From: Bacillota bacterium
GTDB lineage: Bacteria; Bacillota; Clostridia; Lachnospirales; Lachnospiraceae
Reading direction: 5' to 3'
NCBI GenBank assembly: GCA_023442465.1
Contig: JAEZZQ010000029.1
Location: 1-63,059 of the forward strand
DNA length: 63,059 nucleotides
The notes beneath the pieces were generated by a model. That model was not told where the DNA came from. It made no database searches and was given only the letters and a program-made list of their open reading frames with translations. A program made the position numbers and the translations under genes. This document shows, piece by piece, positions 50,933 to 60,275 of this stretch. How positions within the stretch are numbered: position 1 is the first letter of the stretch; every line of letters begins with the position of its first letter.

Positions 50933-51846
50933 ATATATGGCCCTTTTTTTTGTTAGTTCTCTCGGTTATATTTTTCGTAATGTCCCTTGTATTGACTGTT
51001 TACACGGCTTATAAAAATACGAAAATAATGAATCGGTTAAAAGCCATGCTGGAGAGGGCGGAAAATGGAACCTTTTCGGAATCCGTCTTTGACGAAAGCC
51101 TTCTTTCAGCGGTGGAAGAGAAAATGGCGAATTATTTGTCTTCATCGGAAGTATCGGCCAAGAATCTGGCGCAGGAAAGGGATAAGATCAAAGCTCTCAT
51201 TGCGGATATTTCGCACCAGACTAAAACTCCCATTTCTAACATTTTGCTTTATGCTCAGCTTTTGAAGGAGTATGAGTTACCGGAGGAAAGCATTCCCTGC
51301 GTGGAAGCGCTGAGCACACAGGCACAAAAGCTGGCTTTTTTAATCGATTCTCTTATAAAAACTTCCCGCTTGGAAGCGGGAGTCTTCGTCCTCAGCCCTA
51401 AAATGCAGGAGGTGGAACTTCTTTTTCATAAGGTGCTGGAGCAGGCTTCTTCGCAGGCGGCCGAGAAGGGGGTTCTGCTCCTTATGGAAGAAACAAAGGG
51501 TATAGCTTGTTTCGATTTGAAATGGACGGCGGAGGCACTCTATAATATTGTGGATAATGCGATTAAGTATACACCGAGAGGAGGACGGGTACAGCTTAGT
51601 GCGGCGCAGTACGAGTTGTTTTTTCGAATCGATGTAAGCGATGAAGGGATAGGTATTGCAGAAGAGGAACAGCCGTTAATATTCGGCCGCTTTTATCGTT
51701 CTGCCGCAGTCCATGATACTGAGGGCGTGGGAATCGGTCTTTATTTGGCAAGACAGATTATTGCAGAGCAGGGAGGCTATCTAAAAGTAAAGTCTTCACC
51801 GAAAGAAGGAAGTACTTTTTCCGTATTTTTACCAACGGGACAGTAA
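50929..51846 (+). CDS. Sensor histidine kinase, short membrane anchor
   Basis: The 305-residue kinase has one N-terminal membrane segment (about 5-27) and almost no extracellular part. The dimerisation domain has His96 in ADISHQTKTPISN; the ATPase domain has NIVDNAIKYT, DEGIGI and GVGIGLYLARQI. Kinases with so small a sensor usually depend on a partner, such as the ABC exporter downstream. Co-translated with the regulator (overlap 4 bases). Confidence 0.94.
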   Translation: MNIWPFFLLVLSVIFFVMSLVLTVYTAYKNTKIMNRLKAMLERAENGTFSESVFDESLLSAVEEKMANYLSSSEVSAKNLAQERDKIKALIADISHQTKTPISNILLYAQLLKEYELPEESIPCVEALSTQAQKLAFLIDSLIKTSRLEAGVFVLSPKMQEVELLFHKVLEQASSQAAEKGVLLLMEETKGIACFDLKWTAEALYNIVDNAIKYTPRGGRVQLSAAQYELFFRIDVSDEGIGIAEEEQPLIFGRFYRSAAVHDTEGVGIGLYLARQIIAEQGGYLKVKSSPKEGSTFSVFLPTGQ

Positions 51847-51880
51847 AATCTTTCAAAACTGTTAGATTCTTGCGCCCGCT

Positions 51881-51902
51881 GGAAAGAATGTGGAAAGATT
51901 GT
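51881..51902 (+). promoter_or_regulatory. Tandem 11-base repeats, candidate response-regulator site
   Basis: GGAAAGAATGT and GGAAAGATTGT are adjacent and differ in one base. A -10-like TATAGT follows at 51908-51913, with no good -35 box, as expected for a promoter activated by an OmpR-type dimer. ATTGTA-GAAA-TACAAT (51918-51933) is a small hairpin at the predicted transcript start. Confidence 0.6.
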
Positions 51903-51972
51903 TGTGATATAGTCTGTATTGTAGAAATACAATATGGATTTTTTAGTATATCGAAAGGGGCAAATATAAAGG

Positions 51973-52650
51973 ATGACAATATTAGAAACCCAGAATTTAA
52001 AAAAAATTTATGGAAGCGGGGAGATGGAAGTGCATGCGCTGGATGGTGTGGATCTCTGTGTGGAAAAGGGTGAATTCGTGGCGGTTGTGGGAACCTCCGG
52101 CAGCGGCAAATCCACGCTGCTCCATATGCTGGGAGGATTGGACAGACCTACCTCCGGCAGTGTTACGGTAGACGGCAAGAATATTTTTACGTTGAAGGAT
52201 GAGGAACTTACCATCTTCAGGAGGCGGAAAATAGGGTTTGTGTTTCAGAATTATAATCTGGTGCCGGTATTGAATGTTTATGAAAATATTCTCCTGCCCA
52301 TTCAACTGGACGGAAATGTGCCGGATAAAGTTTATGTGGACCGCATCATCGATACGCTGGGGCTTAGCACCAAGCTTCAGAACCTGCCAAACAACCTATC
52401 AGGAGGGCAGCAGCAGCGTGTTGCCATTGCCAGAGCATTGGCGGCAAAGCCTGCGATTATCCTGGCTGATGAACCTACCGGCAACCTGGACAGCCGTACC
52501 AGTCAGGATGTGATGGGGTTATTGAAGGTAACGAGTCAAAAATTCAGTCAGACCATTGTGATCATAACTCATAACGAAGAGATTGCACAGATGTGCGACC
52601 GGATTGTTCGAATTGAGGATGGAAAAATCATAGGCGGTGATCGGGCATGA
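51973..52650 (+). CDS. ABC exporter ATP-binding protein (BceA/MacB type)
   Basis: The 225-residue ATPase has Walker A GTSGSGKST, Q-loop FVFQNYNLVPVLNVYENI, signature NLSGGQQQRVAIARAL, Walker B IILADEPTGNLDS and switch His in IITHN. The DEPTGNLD sequence is diagnostic for the MacB/LolD/BceA group. It overlaps the permease by 4 bases (ATGA). Expression probably depends on the two-component system upstream. Confidence 0.95.
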   Translation: MTILETQNLKKIYGSGEMEVHALDGVDLCVEKGEFVAVVGTSGSGKSTLLHMLGGLDRPTSGSVTVDGKNIFTLKDEELTIFRRRKIGFVFQNYNLVPVLNVYENILLPIQLDGNVPDKVYVDRIIDTLGLSTKLQNLPNNLSGGQQQRVAIARALAAKPAIILADEPTGNLDSRTSQDVMGLLKVTSQKFSQTIVIITHNEEIAQMCDRIVRIEDGKIIGGDRA

Positions 52651-55298
52651 TGAAGGTAAAAAATAAAAAAACAATCTATAGCCTGTCCTTAAAAACGTTA
52701 AAAGCAAATGCTACGAGAAATTTTATTGCGGTGGCGGCGGTAGCACTGACAACGGTATTGTTCACCTCGCTGTTTACCATTTCCATGTCCATCAGCCATT
52801 CCTTCCAGCAGGAAAACTTTCGCCAGGCGGGAGGATATGCTCATGGCAGCTTTAAATATCTGACCGGGGAGCAGGCGCAGGAGCTGAGCGGGGATAAGCT
52901 TATAAGGGCGTATGGTTTTCGGCGTTTCGTAGGAATGCCCTCAGGAGATCCCTTTCGCAAAGCTCATGTGGAGGTGAGCTGGTGTGATGAAAATGAGGCA
53001 AAATGGATGTTTTTAAAGCCGAAGGAAGGGCGGCTGCCTGCGGAAGGAACCAATGAGGCCGCTACCGATACCCGCGTCTTGTCGTTCCTTGGCATTTCTC
53101 CAAAGCTGGGAGAGGATTTTACCATGACCTTCGATGTAGACGGGCAGGAAACAACACAGACCTTTACTCTTTGCGGATGGTGGGAATACGACGAGGCCAT
53201 TGTGGCCAGCCATGTGCTGCTCCCTCAAAGTCGGGCGGAACAAATTTTTTCGCAGCTGAACACGCAGGGAAAGGACGGCATGACCGGCACGTGGAATATG
53301 GACGTCATGTTCAAAAATTCTCTTCATATTGCAGAGGATGTGAAAGAGGTACTGCTTCATTACGGGTGGCAAAATGAGAGTCAAAATGAAGCCAAATATA
53401 TTGCTACAGGAGTTAACTGGGGATATGTAGGGTCACAGCTTTCGGACAGTATTGATTTGGGTACCGTGCTGGCTATTTCAACTCTGCTGCTTCTTATTGT
53501 TTTTACCGGTTACCTCATTATTTATAATGTGTTTCAGATTTCTGTGGCGGGAGATATACGGTTTTATGGTTTATTAAAAGCCATCGGTACCACCGGAAGG
53601 CAGTTGAAGAAGGTAATAAGACTTCAAGCCCTTATATTATCAGGTGCAGGGATTCCGTTAGGGCTTATCATTGGCTATGGTGTGGGAGTGAAGCTGACAC
53701 CGCTCGTTTTAAATAATCTGAACATCATGGTAAAGGATGTTGTTTCGATAAATCCTTTCATCTTTATCGGTGCCGCTGTTTTTTCGCTTATCACGGTGCT
53801 TATTTCCTGCCGCAAGCCTGAACGCATGGCAGCAAAAGTGTCCCCGGTAGAGGCGGTGCGCTATACGGAAAGAATACAATATAAAAGAGGGCAGCGAAGC
53901 GGATGTGCGGGAGCTTCACAGTTTAGAATGGCATGGGCGAATCTGGGCCGCAACCGCAGTAAGAGCGCGGTAACAATTGTTTCTTTGGCGTTGTCGGTGG
54001 TGTTGCTCAATTTGACCTTCACCTTTGCCAATGGATTCGATATGGATAAATATCTGGCGCAGGTGGTGTCAGATTTCATTGTGGGCAACGCGGGCTACTT
54101 TCAAGTGAGCGGAGATTGGTGGAATGAGGATATGGCAGTATCCGAGGATGTGATTGGGCAGATAACCGATCACGGGGGAATTACGGACGGCGGCCGCATA
54201 TATGGAAAGGTTTCCGATATTCAGGAATCTGTTACGGAGGATTATTTCAGAGCTCGCTGGGGGCGCTATAACAGTAAGGAAGTGGTGGATATGCTGGTTA
54301 ATGCCACGGCTCGTCTGGACGACGGCAGACTTGCAGACAGGGTACAGCTATATGGGATGGAGCGTTATCCGCTGGATAAGCTTTCAGTGCTGGAGGGAGA
54401 TATTACGAAGCTATATCAGTCAGGTTCGCGTTATGTGGCAGCAGTTTATATGGAGGACGATTATGGGAATCCCCGGATGGATTCTAATTGGGCAAAGCTT
54501 GGGGATATTATTACGCTGCGATATGTGGAAAAATATGAATATTATGATTTTGAGACCGGCGAGCTCCTGGATCCGAATGCACTTCCTGAAGATGGAAATT
54601 TTGAACAGCGCGTAGCGGAGTATAGGGATGTGGAATATGAGGTCGCGGCGCTGGTTACGGTGCCTTCTTCTCTCAGCTACCGTTATTACGGCATGGATGA
54701 ATTCGTTTTAAATGCGCAGACCTTTATTCAGGATACAGGAACTTCGTATATTATGCAGTATTGCTTTGATACCGAAGATGATTCGAATGCCTCTATGGAA
54801 GCCTTTTTAAAAGATTTTACAAACAATAAGCAGGCGGAATATGACTATGAGAGCAAGCAGACCTACGAGAAAGAGTTTGAAAGCTTTAAAAGTATGTTCT
54901 TAATATTAGGAAGTATTCTAAGTTTTATCGTCGGATTGGTTGGAACCCTAAATTTCTTAAATGTAGTGCTGACGGGGATATTATCCCGAAGGCATGAATT
55001 TGCCGTACTCCAATCTATTGGCATGACCGGAGGGCAGTTAAAGGCAATACTCGTATGGGAAGGTCTGTATTTTACCTTAGGGGCGGTAAGCGTTGCTCTT
55101 ATATTCAGCGCGGCTTCCGGTCCGGGTTTAGCTTCTGCGTTAGAAGGGATATTCTGGTTTTTCACATATCGGTTTACCTTGCGTCCGGTTCTGTGCGCCG
55201 CACCTATATTCTGCTTATTGGGAATTGTGGTACCGCTGGTCGTTTATCGCGTAATGGCGCGTCAGACGGTGGTGGAGAGGCTGAGGGAAATAGAGTGA
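52647..55298 (+). CDS. FtsX-like ABC permease
   Basis: The 883-residue membrane protein has FtsX domains in two halves: segment near 20-42, a large extracellular region (about 50-255), a block of three (about 272-400), a second segment near 445-465, a second extracellular region, and three final segments (about 750-870) with LNFLNVVLTGILSRRHEFAVLQSIGMT. This topology fits BceB-like or related exporters, with two extracellular domains instead of the one in BceB. Role: removal or sensing of envelope-active compounds, inferred from context. Confidence 0.92.
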   Translation: MMKVKNKKTIYSLSLKTLKANATRNFIAVAAVALTTVLFTSLFTISMSISHSFQQENFRQAGGYAHGSFKYLTGEQAQELSGDKLIRAYGFRRFVGMPSGDPFRKAHVEVSWCDENEAKWMFLKPKEGRLPAEGTNEAATDTRVLSFLGISPKLGEDFTMTFDVDGQETTQTFTLCGWWEYDEAIVASHVLLPQSRAEQIFSQLNTQGKDGMTGTWNMDVMFKNSLHIAEDVKEVLLHYGWQNESQNEAKYIATGVNWGYVGSQLSDSIDLGTVLAISTLLLLIVFTGYLIIYNVFQISVAGDIRFYGLLKAIGTTGRQLKKVIRLQALILSGAGIPLGLIIGYGVGVKLTPLVLNNLNIMVKDVVSINPFIFIGAAVFSLITVLISCRKPERMAAKVSPVEAVRYTERIQYKRGQRSGCAGASQFRMAWANLGRNRSKSAVTIVSLALSVVLLNLTFTFANGFDMDKYLAQVVSDFIVGNAGYFQVSGDWWNEDMAVSEDVIGQITDHGGITDGGRIYGKVSDIQESVTEDYFRARWGRYNSKEVVDMLVNATARLDDGRLADRVQLYGMERYPLDKLSVLEGDITKLYQSGSRYVAAVYMEDDYGNPRMDSNWAKLGDIITLRYVEKYEYYDFETGELLDPNALPEDGNFEQRVAEYRDVEYEVAALVTVPSSLSYRYYGMDEFVLNAQTFIQDTGTSYIMQYCFDTEDDSNASMEAFLKDFTNNKQAEYDYESKQTYEKEFESFKSMFLILGSILSFIVGLVGTLNFLNVVLTGILSRRHEFAVLQSIGMTGGQLKAILVWEGLYFTLGAVSVALIFSAASGPGLASALEGIFWFFTYRFTLRPVLCAAPIFCLLGIVVPLVVYRVMARQTVVERLREIE

Positions 55299-55430
55299 TA
55301 CTTTTCAAAATACATTGAGATTTAGAGGGGTGTATGATATATTACAAATAAGAGGCAGAAAAAAAATATTGAAAAGAATGAGGAAAAAAAGGGAAGAAAT
55401 GAATAAAAGGGTCTGAAAAGGAGTGGAGTT

Positions 55431-56309
55431 ATGAAAAGCAAAATAGGTAGCATTGTATTGATTTCTCTGGGGATTTTGCTGGCAGGGTGCGGTAAGAAGG
55501 GGACGGAGGAAATCAGCGGAGAGACGGCAACGACGGTGGAGGAAAGCGTTGCAGCCAATTTGACAGAAAATGATACGGAGAACTTGGCAGAGAGCCAGAC
55601 CGTGGAGGTGTTGGAAGCTGGTCCTGCGATAATCGATATAGAAAATCCTTCATGGGATTATTACATCGAAGACGAAGCGGTATCCGTGGCTTCTCCTTTA
55701 AAGCTTGTGCAGCTTACGGAGTCGGCGAATGCGATTACGGATACGGAAAAGTGGTTTGAGAAGAACGATTTGAGTTTGAAGGCAGAAAGCGATGAGAGAT
55801 ACGGCTGTGAGATCTATTCTCCTTATGACAGTGAGCAGTGCGATATTCAGGTAACGGACAGAGAAAAGGGTGAAAGTTTTACACTTCATTTCGAAGGGTT
55901 CCGGTATGCGGACGATTTTGCAGAAGAGGACGAACCCTTTGTAGAACAGAACATACAATACGCACAGATAGAGGATGGTATCTTATATTTTTCAATCGGA
56001 CATCTGACTTATGCGAAGTTTTCTCCTCATAATGCCTATGTGGCAGCAGTCGATTTGGCGGAAAAAAAGCTTTTGTGGAAGAGTGAACCGCTTGTGAGCA
56101 ATGCGTACAATTTTGTGATTGCAGGGAATGTGCTGCTTTGCGGTTATGGGTTTACGGAGGAACCGGATTATTTATATCAGTTGGATTTGACATCCGGGAA
56201 GGTGATCGGGGAGATCCCTTTGAAGACCAGGGCAGATTACCTGATCTTGAAAGATAATATTTTGTATGTAAGAACTTATAACACGGATTATACGTTTCAG
56301 GTGGAGTAG
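55431..56309 (+). CDS. Lipoprotein with beta-propeller-like repeats
   Basis: Lipobox LLAGC with Cys20 is followed by a Thr/Glu/Ser linker (about 25-65) and a C-terminal part containing PQQ-like strand units (VAAVDLAEKKLLWKSE; LYQLDLTSGKVIGEIPL). Only two or three such units are visible, so it is a partial propeller. It follows the exporter by 132 bases behind AAAGGAGTGG and may belong to the same system. Function is unknown. Confidence 0.8.
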   Translation: MKSKIGSIVLISLGILLAGCGKKGTEEISGETATTVEESVAANLTENDTENLAESQTVEVLEAGPAIIDIENPSWDYYIEDEAVSVASPLKLVQLTESANAITDTEKWFEKNDLSLKAESDERYGCEIYSPYDSEQCDIQVTDREKGESFTLHFEGFRYADDFAEEDEPFVEQNIQYAQIEDGILYFSIGHLTYAKFSPHNAYVAAVDLAEKKLLWKSEPLVSNAYNFVIAGNVLLCGYGFTEEPDYLYQLDLTSGKVIGEIPLKTRADYLILKDNILYVRTYNTDYTFQVE

Positions 56310-56495
56310 ATAGGAGCGGAAACAGTGCGGAAGGTTGTGGAAAGCCGCGGGTTTCGCTGTTGAATAAAAGATAATTAGCGATAAAAGAATGAGGAAGCTG
56401 AAAAACTGTTACCGATTGGTAAGCAGTTTTTTTGCCTTTTGGGCAAATGGTAAAGCATATTTTTATTCTATAGAATTAAAAAGGAGGGAAAAATA

Positions 56496-57314
56496 GTGGG
56501 GAAGAAGTATGAATTTGATGCAGTGATAATGAAGGTGCCGGATATGGACGGCGCTTATGTGGAGGTGCCTTTTGATATAAAGGAGGAGTTTGGGAAGGGA
56601 CGTGTTGCGGTGCATGCCACCTTTGATGAAGTGGAGTATGACGGGCAGGTTGTCAGGATGGGAACACCTTGTCATATTATTGGGATTCGGAAGGATATTC
56701 GCAGGACGATCGGAAAGCAGCCCGGAGATATGGTGCATGTGACTTTTGAAGAGCGGGAGGCTGAAAAGGCAAAGAAGGGGGCAGCAAAGGGAAAACTTCG
56801 GAAGATGCTTGGGAGCTATGATTCCGAATATATTATTTCTTTGATGAGACTGATTGAAACACAGAGCAAGACAACGATTGTTAATTGGTGTATCGATTAT
56901 GCCGAAAAGAATATTTTGGCTATTTATGAGGACGCCTATCCCGGCGATGGACGGCCGAGGGCGGCGTTAGAAGGTGCGAGGGATTGGCTCGCAGGGAAAA
57001 TCAAGCTGCCTGCGGCTAAAAAACTGATTTTGGATGCGCATAGTGCAGCCAGAGAGGCGGAGGATAAACCCGGGGCACAGGCAGCGGCAAGGGCAGCAGG
57101 ACAGGCAGCATCGTCGATTCATATGCCGGCACATTCTTTGGGAATCGCTTTTTATGGATCGGCAGCGATTGCTTACGACCGCGTCGGAACAGAGGCGGCA
57201 CCGGAGGTTTACGAGCGGATCGCGAAGGAGGTATGTATGGCGATGGAGACGGACTTACGCGCTGTAGCTATTGAAAACGAAGAGAATACGGCCCAAATAA
57301 AATGGCATTGTTAA
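56496..57314 (+). CDS. DUF1905 domain fused to Imm5-like domain
   Basis: The 272-residue protein starts at GTG, behind AAAGGAGGG. Residues about 3-95 match DUF1905 (YVEVPFDIKEEFGKGRVAVHA; TPCHIIGIRKDIRRTIGKQPGD). Residues about 105-272 match the Imm5-like family: GRPRAALEGARDWLAGKIKL and AGQAASSIHMPAHSLGIAFY, clearly homologous to the protein at 38123. DUF1905 is a small beta-barrel of unknown function. The combination is unusual. No toxin gene is adjacent. Confidence 0.82.
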   Translation: MGKKYEFDAVIMKVPDMDGAYVEVPFDIKEEFGKGRVAVHATFDEVEYDGQVVRMGTPCHIIGIRKDIRRTIGKQPGDMVHVTFEEREAEKAKKGAAKGKLRKMLGSYDSEYIISLMRLIETQSKTTIVNWCIDYAEKNILAIYEDAYPGDGRPRAALEGARDWLAGKIKLPAAKKLILDAHSAAREAEDKPGAQAAARAAGQAASSIHMPAHSLGIAFYGSAAIAYDRVGTEAAPEVYERIAKEVCMAMETDLRAVAIENEENTAQIKWHC

Positions 57315-57448
57315 CAGAAGGTGTACTCTTTTTTTAAGAGAACAGAAAGTTGTATCTTTATACACATTAAAATGATATAATATTATACAGATAAGATTTT
57401 TAAGATACATAAGATGCTTCGAATATATCGAGGCATAAGGAGGAAGGG

Positions 57449-59194
57449 GTGTGGATTGCAATGAATTCACAAAAAACAAATGAAGGCTCCGCTATCCGGG
57501 GCGGAAATCCAAAGGTAAGGGTGCTCAGCTCAATTCGGACAAAGATAGTACTCTTGCTGATAGGAGCAATTATACTGACGACAGGTATCTATTTATGGAC
57601 GATCATCCCGCTCATAAAAGGCGATTATGCGGCGTTAACTCGTAACTACATGAATGATGTGGTGAATTCCTATGGGGAAATGCTGGATATGGCCATGAGC
57701 GGAGAGGAAGATATTTTAAACGCGGACAACATGAAGGCGCTCATAGGGGATATTTCTATTAACGATATAAGCTCCAGTTATGCATATGCGGTGAATGCAG
57801 AAGGAATCATGCTTTATCATCCTACAGCGGAGAAAATTGGTAATCCGGTAGAAAATGCAGTGGTGAGCAATCTGGTCGCACAGTTGGCAAAGGGAGAGAC
57901 TCCGGAACCGGATGTGGTGGCTTACGAATTTAAGGGAGTTATGAAATACGCTGCCTATTACATAGGTACGGATGCTAAATATATTCTGGTTATTACCACG
58001 GATGAAGACGAGATTTTTGCGCCGATTAACGATATCGTAAAAAGCTGTATTTTTACCGGAATTGCTATATTGGTCGTATTTTCGATTCTTGGCTTTTTTA
58101 TAACTGAGTTTACGGTAAGACCCATTAATCGAATCACTTCTGTCATTACGAAGTTGTCGGATATGGATTTTACGGAGAACGATTACCAGATAACGTTGAA
58201 TAAACGAAGGGATGAAACCGGAAGTATGAGCCGGGCGATTTCCAGCCTGCGTGAACAACTGCGGGAAATGGTATCGGAGATAAAGCAGCTCAGCGAAGAG
58301 ATTTTCCACTCTGCGGAAACTTTAAGTACAGGGGCGAAGAATACAGCGGAGACTATGGCGGAAGTGGAAAAGACCGTTGCAGAAATTGCTCAGGGTGCTA
58401 CCTCCCATGCGCAGGAAACGCAAAGGGCGACGGAAAATGTTATCCTCATGGGCAGTATGGTAGAGGAAACGAATACGCAGGTCAAGGGCTTGAAGGATAA
58501 TGCGGCATCAATAATAAGCTCCAGTGACGAGGCGGTAAATATTTTAGGCCATTTGGAGGAAATCAATAAGAAAACGCAGGATTCTATCGATACGATTTAT
58601 GAACAGACAAATACAACGAATGAATCTGCAGTTAAAATACGTGAGGCGACAGCTATCATTACATCGATTGCGGAGGAAACCAATCTGTTATCTTTAAATG
58701 CGTCCATCGAAGCGGCGAGAGCGGGCGAACAAGGCCGGGGCTTTGCAGTGGTAGCAGCTCAGATACAGAAGTTGGCGGAGCAGTCGGATGAGTCTGCAAG
58801 GCAGATAGAGACTATCGTAAATTCCCTTATCGGCGATTCGCAGGGAGCGGTAGAGACGATGAATTCAGTAAAAGAGGTTATCGGTCAGCAGAGCGAAAAT
58901 GTTAATAAGACGAATAATGTTTTCAAGCAGGTCAAGGTGGGTATAGGCAGTTCTGCAGATGGAGTGACGGCCATCGCCGACAGAACGAAGAAGTTGGATG
59001 AAGCTCGCGTAAGTGTTGTGGATATTGTACAGAACTTAACGGCGATTGCGGAGGAAAATGCGGCCAGTACGGAGGAGACCTCTGCGTCGGTAACGGAGGT
59101 AAGTGCTATAATTGCCGATATTTCTGAAAATGCAGAACGCTTAAAAACGATTTCGGATAAGCTGGAATCGCATATGGGAATATTCAAGCTATAA
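57449..59194 (+). CDS. Methyl-accepting chemotaxis protein
   Basis: This chemoreceptor has membrane segments at about 32-54 and 195-217, an extracellular single Cache-like sensor domain between them (YAYAVNAEGIMLYHPTAEKI), a HAMP domain, and a cytoplasmic signalling hairpin with the tip motif AEETNLLSLNASIEAARAGE. The GTG at 57449 has AGGAGG at 57438-57443 with 5-base spacing; the next in-frame ATG at 57461 is further away. The ligand may be a small organic acid or amino acid, judging from the sensor fold only. Confidence 0.94.
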   Translation: MWIAMNSQKTNEGSAIRGGNPKVRVLSSIRTKIVLLLIGAIILTTGIYLWTIIPLIKGDYAALTRNYMNDVVNSYGEMLDMAMSGEEDILNADNMKALIGDISINDISSSYAYAVNAEGIMLYHPTAEKIGNPVENAVVSNLVAQLAKGETPEPDVVAYEFKGVMKYAAYYIGTDAKYILVITTDEDEIFAPINDIVKSCIFTGIAILVVFSILGFFITEFTVRPINRITSVITKLSDMDFTENDYQITLNKRRDETGSMSRAISSLREQLREMVSEIKQLSEEIFHSAETLSTGAKNTAETMAEVEKTVAEIAQGATSHAQETQRATENVILMGSMVEETNTQVKGLKDNAASIISSSDEAVNILGHLEEINKKTQDSIDTIYEQTNTTNESAVKIREATAIITSIAEETNLLSLNASIEAARAGEQGRGFAVVAAQIQKLAEQSDESARQIETIVNSLIGDSQGAVETMNSVKEVIGQQSENVNKTNNVFKQVKVGIGSSADGVTAIADRTKKLDEARVSVVDIVQNLTAIAEENAASTEETSASVTEVSAIIADISENAERLKTISDKLESHMGIFKL

Positions 59195-59211
59195 AATATA
59201 CATATTTTGAT

Positions 59212-59239
59212 AAAAAGGGAGGTGAAGGCTTCCCTTTTT
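59212..59239 (+). terminator. Terminator of the chemoreceptor gene
   Basis: AAAAAGGGA (59212-59220) pairs with TCCCTTTTT (59231-59239). A family A repeat starts 2 bases later. Confidence 0.85.
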
Positions 59240-59240
59240 A

Positions 59241-59358
59241 ATATAAATTAGGAAAGTGCTCCTATTATATTAAAAATAGATGCGCAGCTACGCGCGCGGA
59301 ACAAAAGCTGTGCTGCCAAACCTTGGTCGCGAGAGTATGCGAAGCACACTTTTGTTCT
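59241..59358 (+). repeat. Family A repeat, copy A4 (full)
   Basis: The hairpin with TTAGGA/TCCTATTA arms around AAGTGC is followed by GATGCGCAGCTACGCGCGC, then GGAACAAAAGCTGTGCTGCC and the closing GCACACTTTTGTTCT. It aligns with A1 along its whole length. It directly follows the chemoreceptor terminator. Confidence 0.85.
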
Positions 59359-59448
59359 ATTATAATGATATATAGTATAAAAAAGCGCTTCACAGTTTTT
59401 ACATATTTATTGGTTATACTAAAAATAGTGAAGAATATGTATACCAGT

Positions 59449-59496
59449 GTTCTATACCACCGGCAATCAGTCAATGGTATAGAACAGTAGTATAAT
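59449..59496 (+). promoter_or_regulatory. Inverted repeat and -10 box upstream of response regulator
   Basis: GTTCTATACCA (59449-59459) and TGGTATAGAAC (59475-59485) are perfect 11-base inverted repeats ending 5 bases before TATAAT (59491-59496). They cover the -35 position, where no consensus box exists, so they look like an operator or activator site. Confidence 0.6.
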
Positions 59497-59534
59497 ATCA
59501 GCAGACGAATGATTTAGGAGGGAACGGTGATATT

Positions 59535-60212
59535 ATGGATAAGCTTAAAGTTTTAGTTGTAGACGACGAAAGCAGAATGAGGAAGTTGGTCAAGGATTTT
59601 CTTGTTAAAAATAATTATGATGTGGTGGAGGCAGAGGATGGAAGTGCGGCTCTCGATATTTTTTTCGAGCAGAAGGATATTGCGCTCATCATTCTGGATG
59701 TTATGATGCCCAAGATGGATGGCTGGGAAGTATGCCGGGAAGTAAGGGAGTATTCTAAAGTCCCTATTATTATGCTTACGGCGAAAACGGACGAGCGGGA
59801 TGAATTGCAGGGGTTCCAACTGGGAGTGGACGAATATATATCAAAGCCCTTCAGCCCCAAGATATTGGTGGCGAGGGTGGAAGCTATTTTGCGCCGGACG
59901 AATCAGACGAATACGGATGAAATCATGGAGGCCGGCGGCATTCAGATGAACAAAGCCGCGCATATCGTTATGATCGATAATAAAGCGGTAGATTTAAGTT
60001 ATAAGGAATTTGAACTGCTTACTTATTTCATGGAAAATAGAGGAATAGCTCTTTCCAGAGAAAAAATTTTAAATAATGTCTGGAATTACGATTATTTTGG
60101 CGATGCGCGGACAATCGATACCCATGTGAAAAAACTCAGAAGCAAGATGGGGGAGAAGGGCGATTTGATCAAGACGATATGGGGTATGGGATACAAATTC
60201 GAGGCGGAGTGA
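59535..60212 (+). CDS. OmpR-family response regulator
   Basis: Receiver domain: acidic VDDE at 9-12, Asp55 in IILDVMMPKMDGWE, Thr in MLTAKTDE and Lys in YISKPFSP. Winged-helix domain (about 130-225) with the usual TIDTHVKKLRSKMGEKGDLIKT region, cited by its core IDTHVKKLR. Pairs with the kinase 63 bases downstream. GGAGGGAACG precedes the ATG. Possibly self-regulated through the palindrome at 59449. Confidence 0.95.
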   Translation: MDKLKVLVVDDESRMRKLVKDFLVKNNYDVVEAEDGSAALDIFFEQKDIALIILDVMMPKMDGWEVCREVREYSKVPIIMLTAKTDERDELQGFQLGVDEYISKPFSPKILVARVEAILRRTNQTNTDEIMEAGGIQMNKAAHIVMIDNKAVDLSYKEFELLTYFMENRGIALSREKILNNVWNYDYFGDARTIDTHVKKLRSKMGEKGDLIKTIWGMGYKFEAE

Positions 60213-60275
60213 CAAGTGTGAAAAGAAATTCTAAGGTGATAAATTGAGTTCGCCAAAGTGGATATGGGGTATAAA

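Noticed and set aside
53013..53384. Open frames on the minus strand inside the FtsX-like permease
   Set aside because: They are antisense shadows with no ribosome site and no protein pattern.
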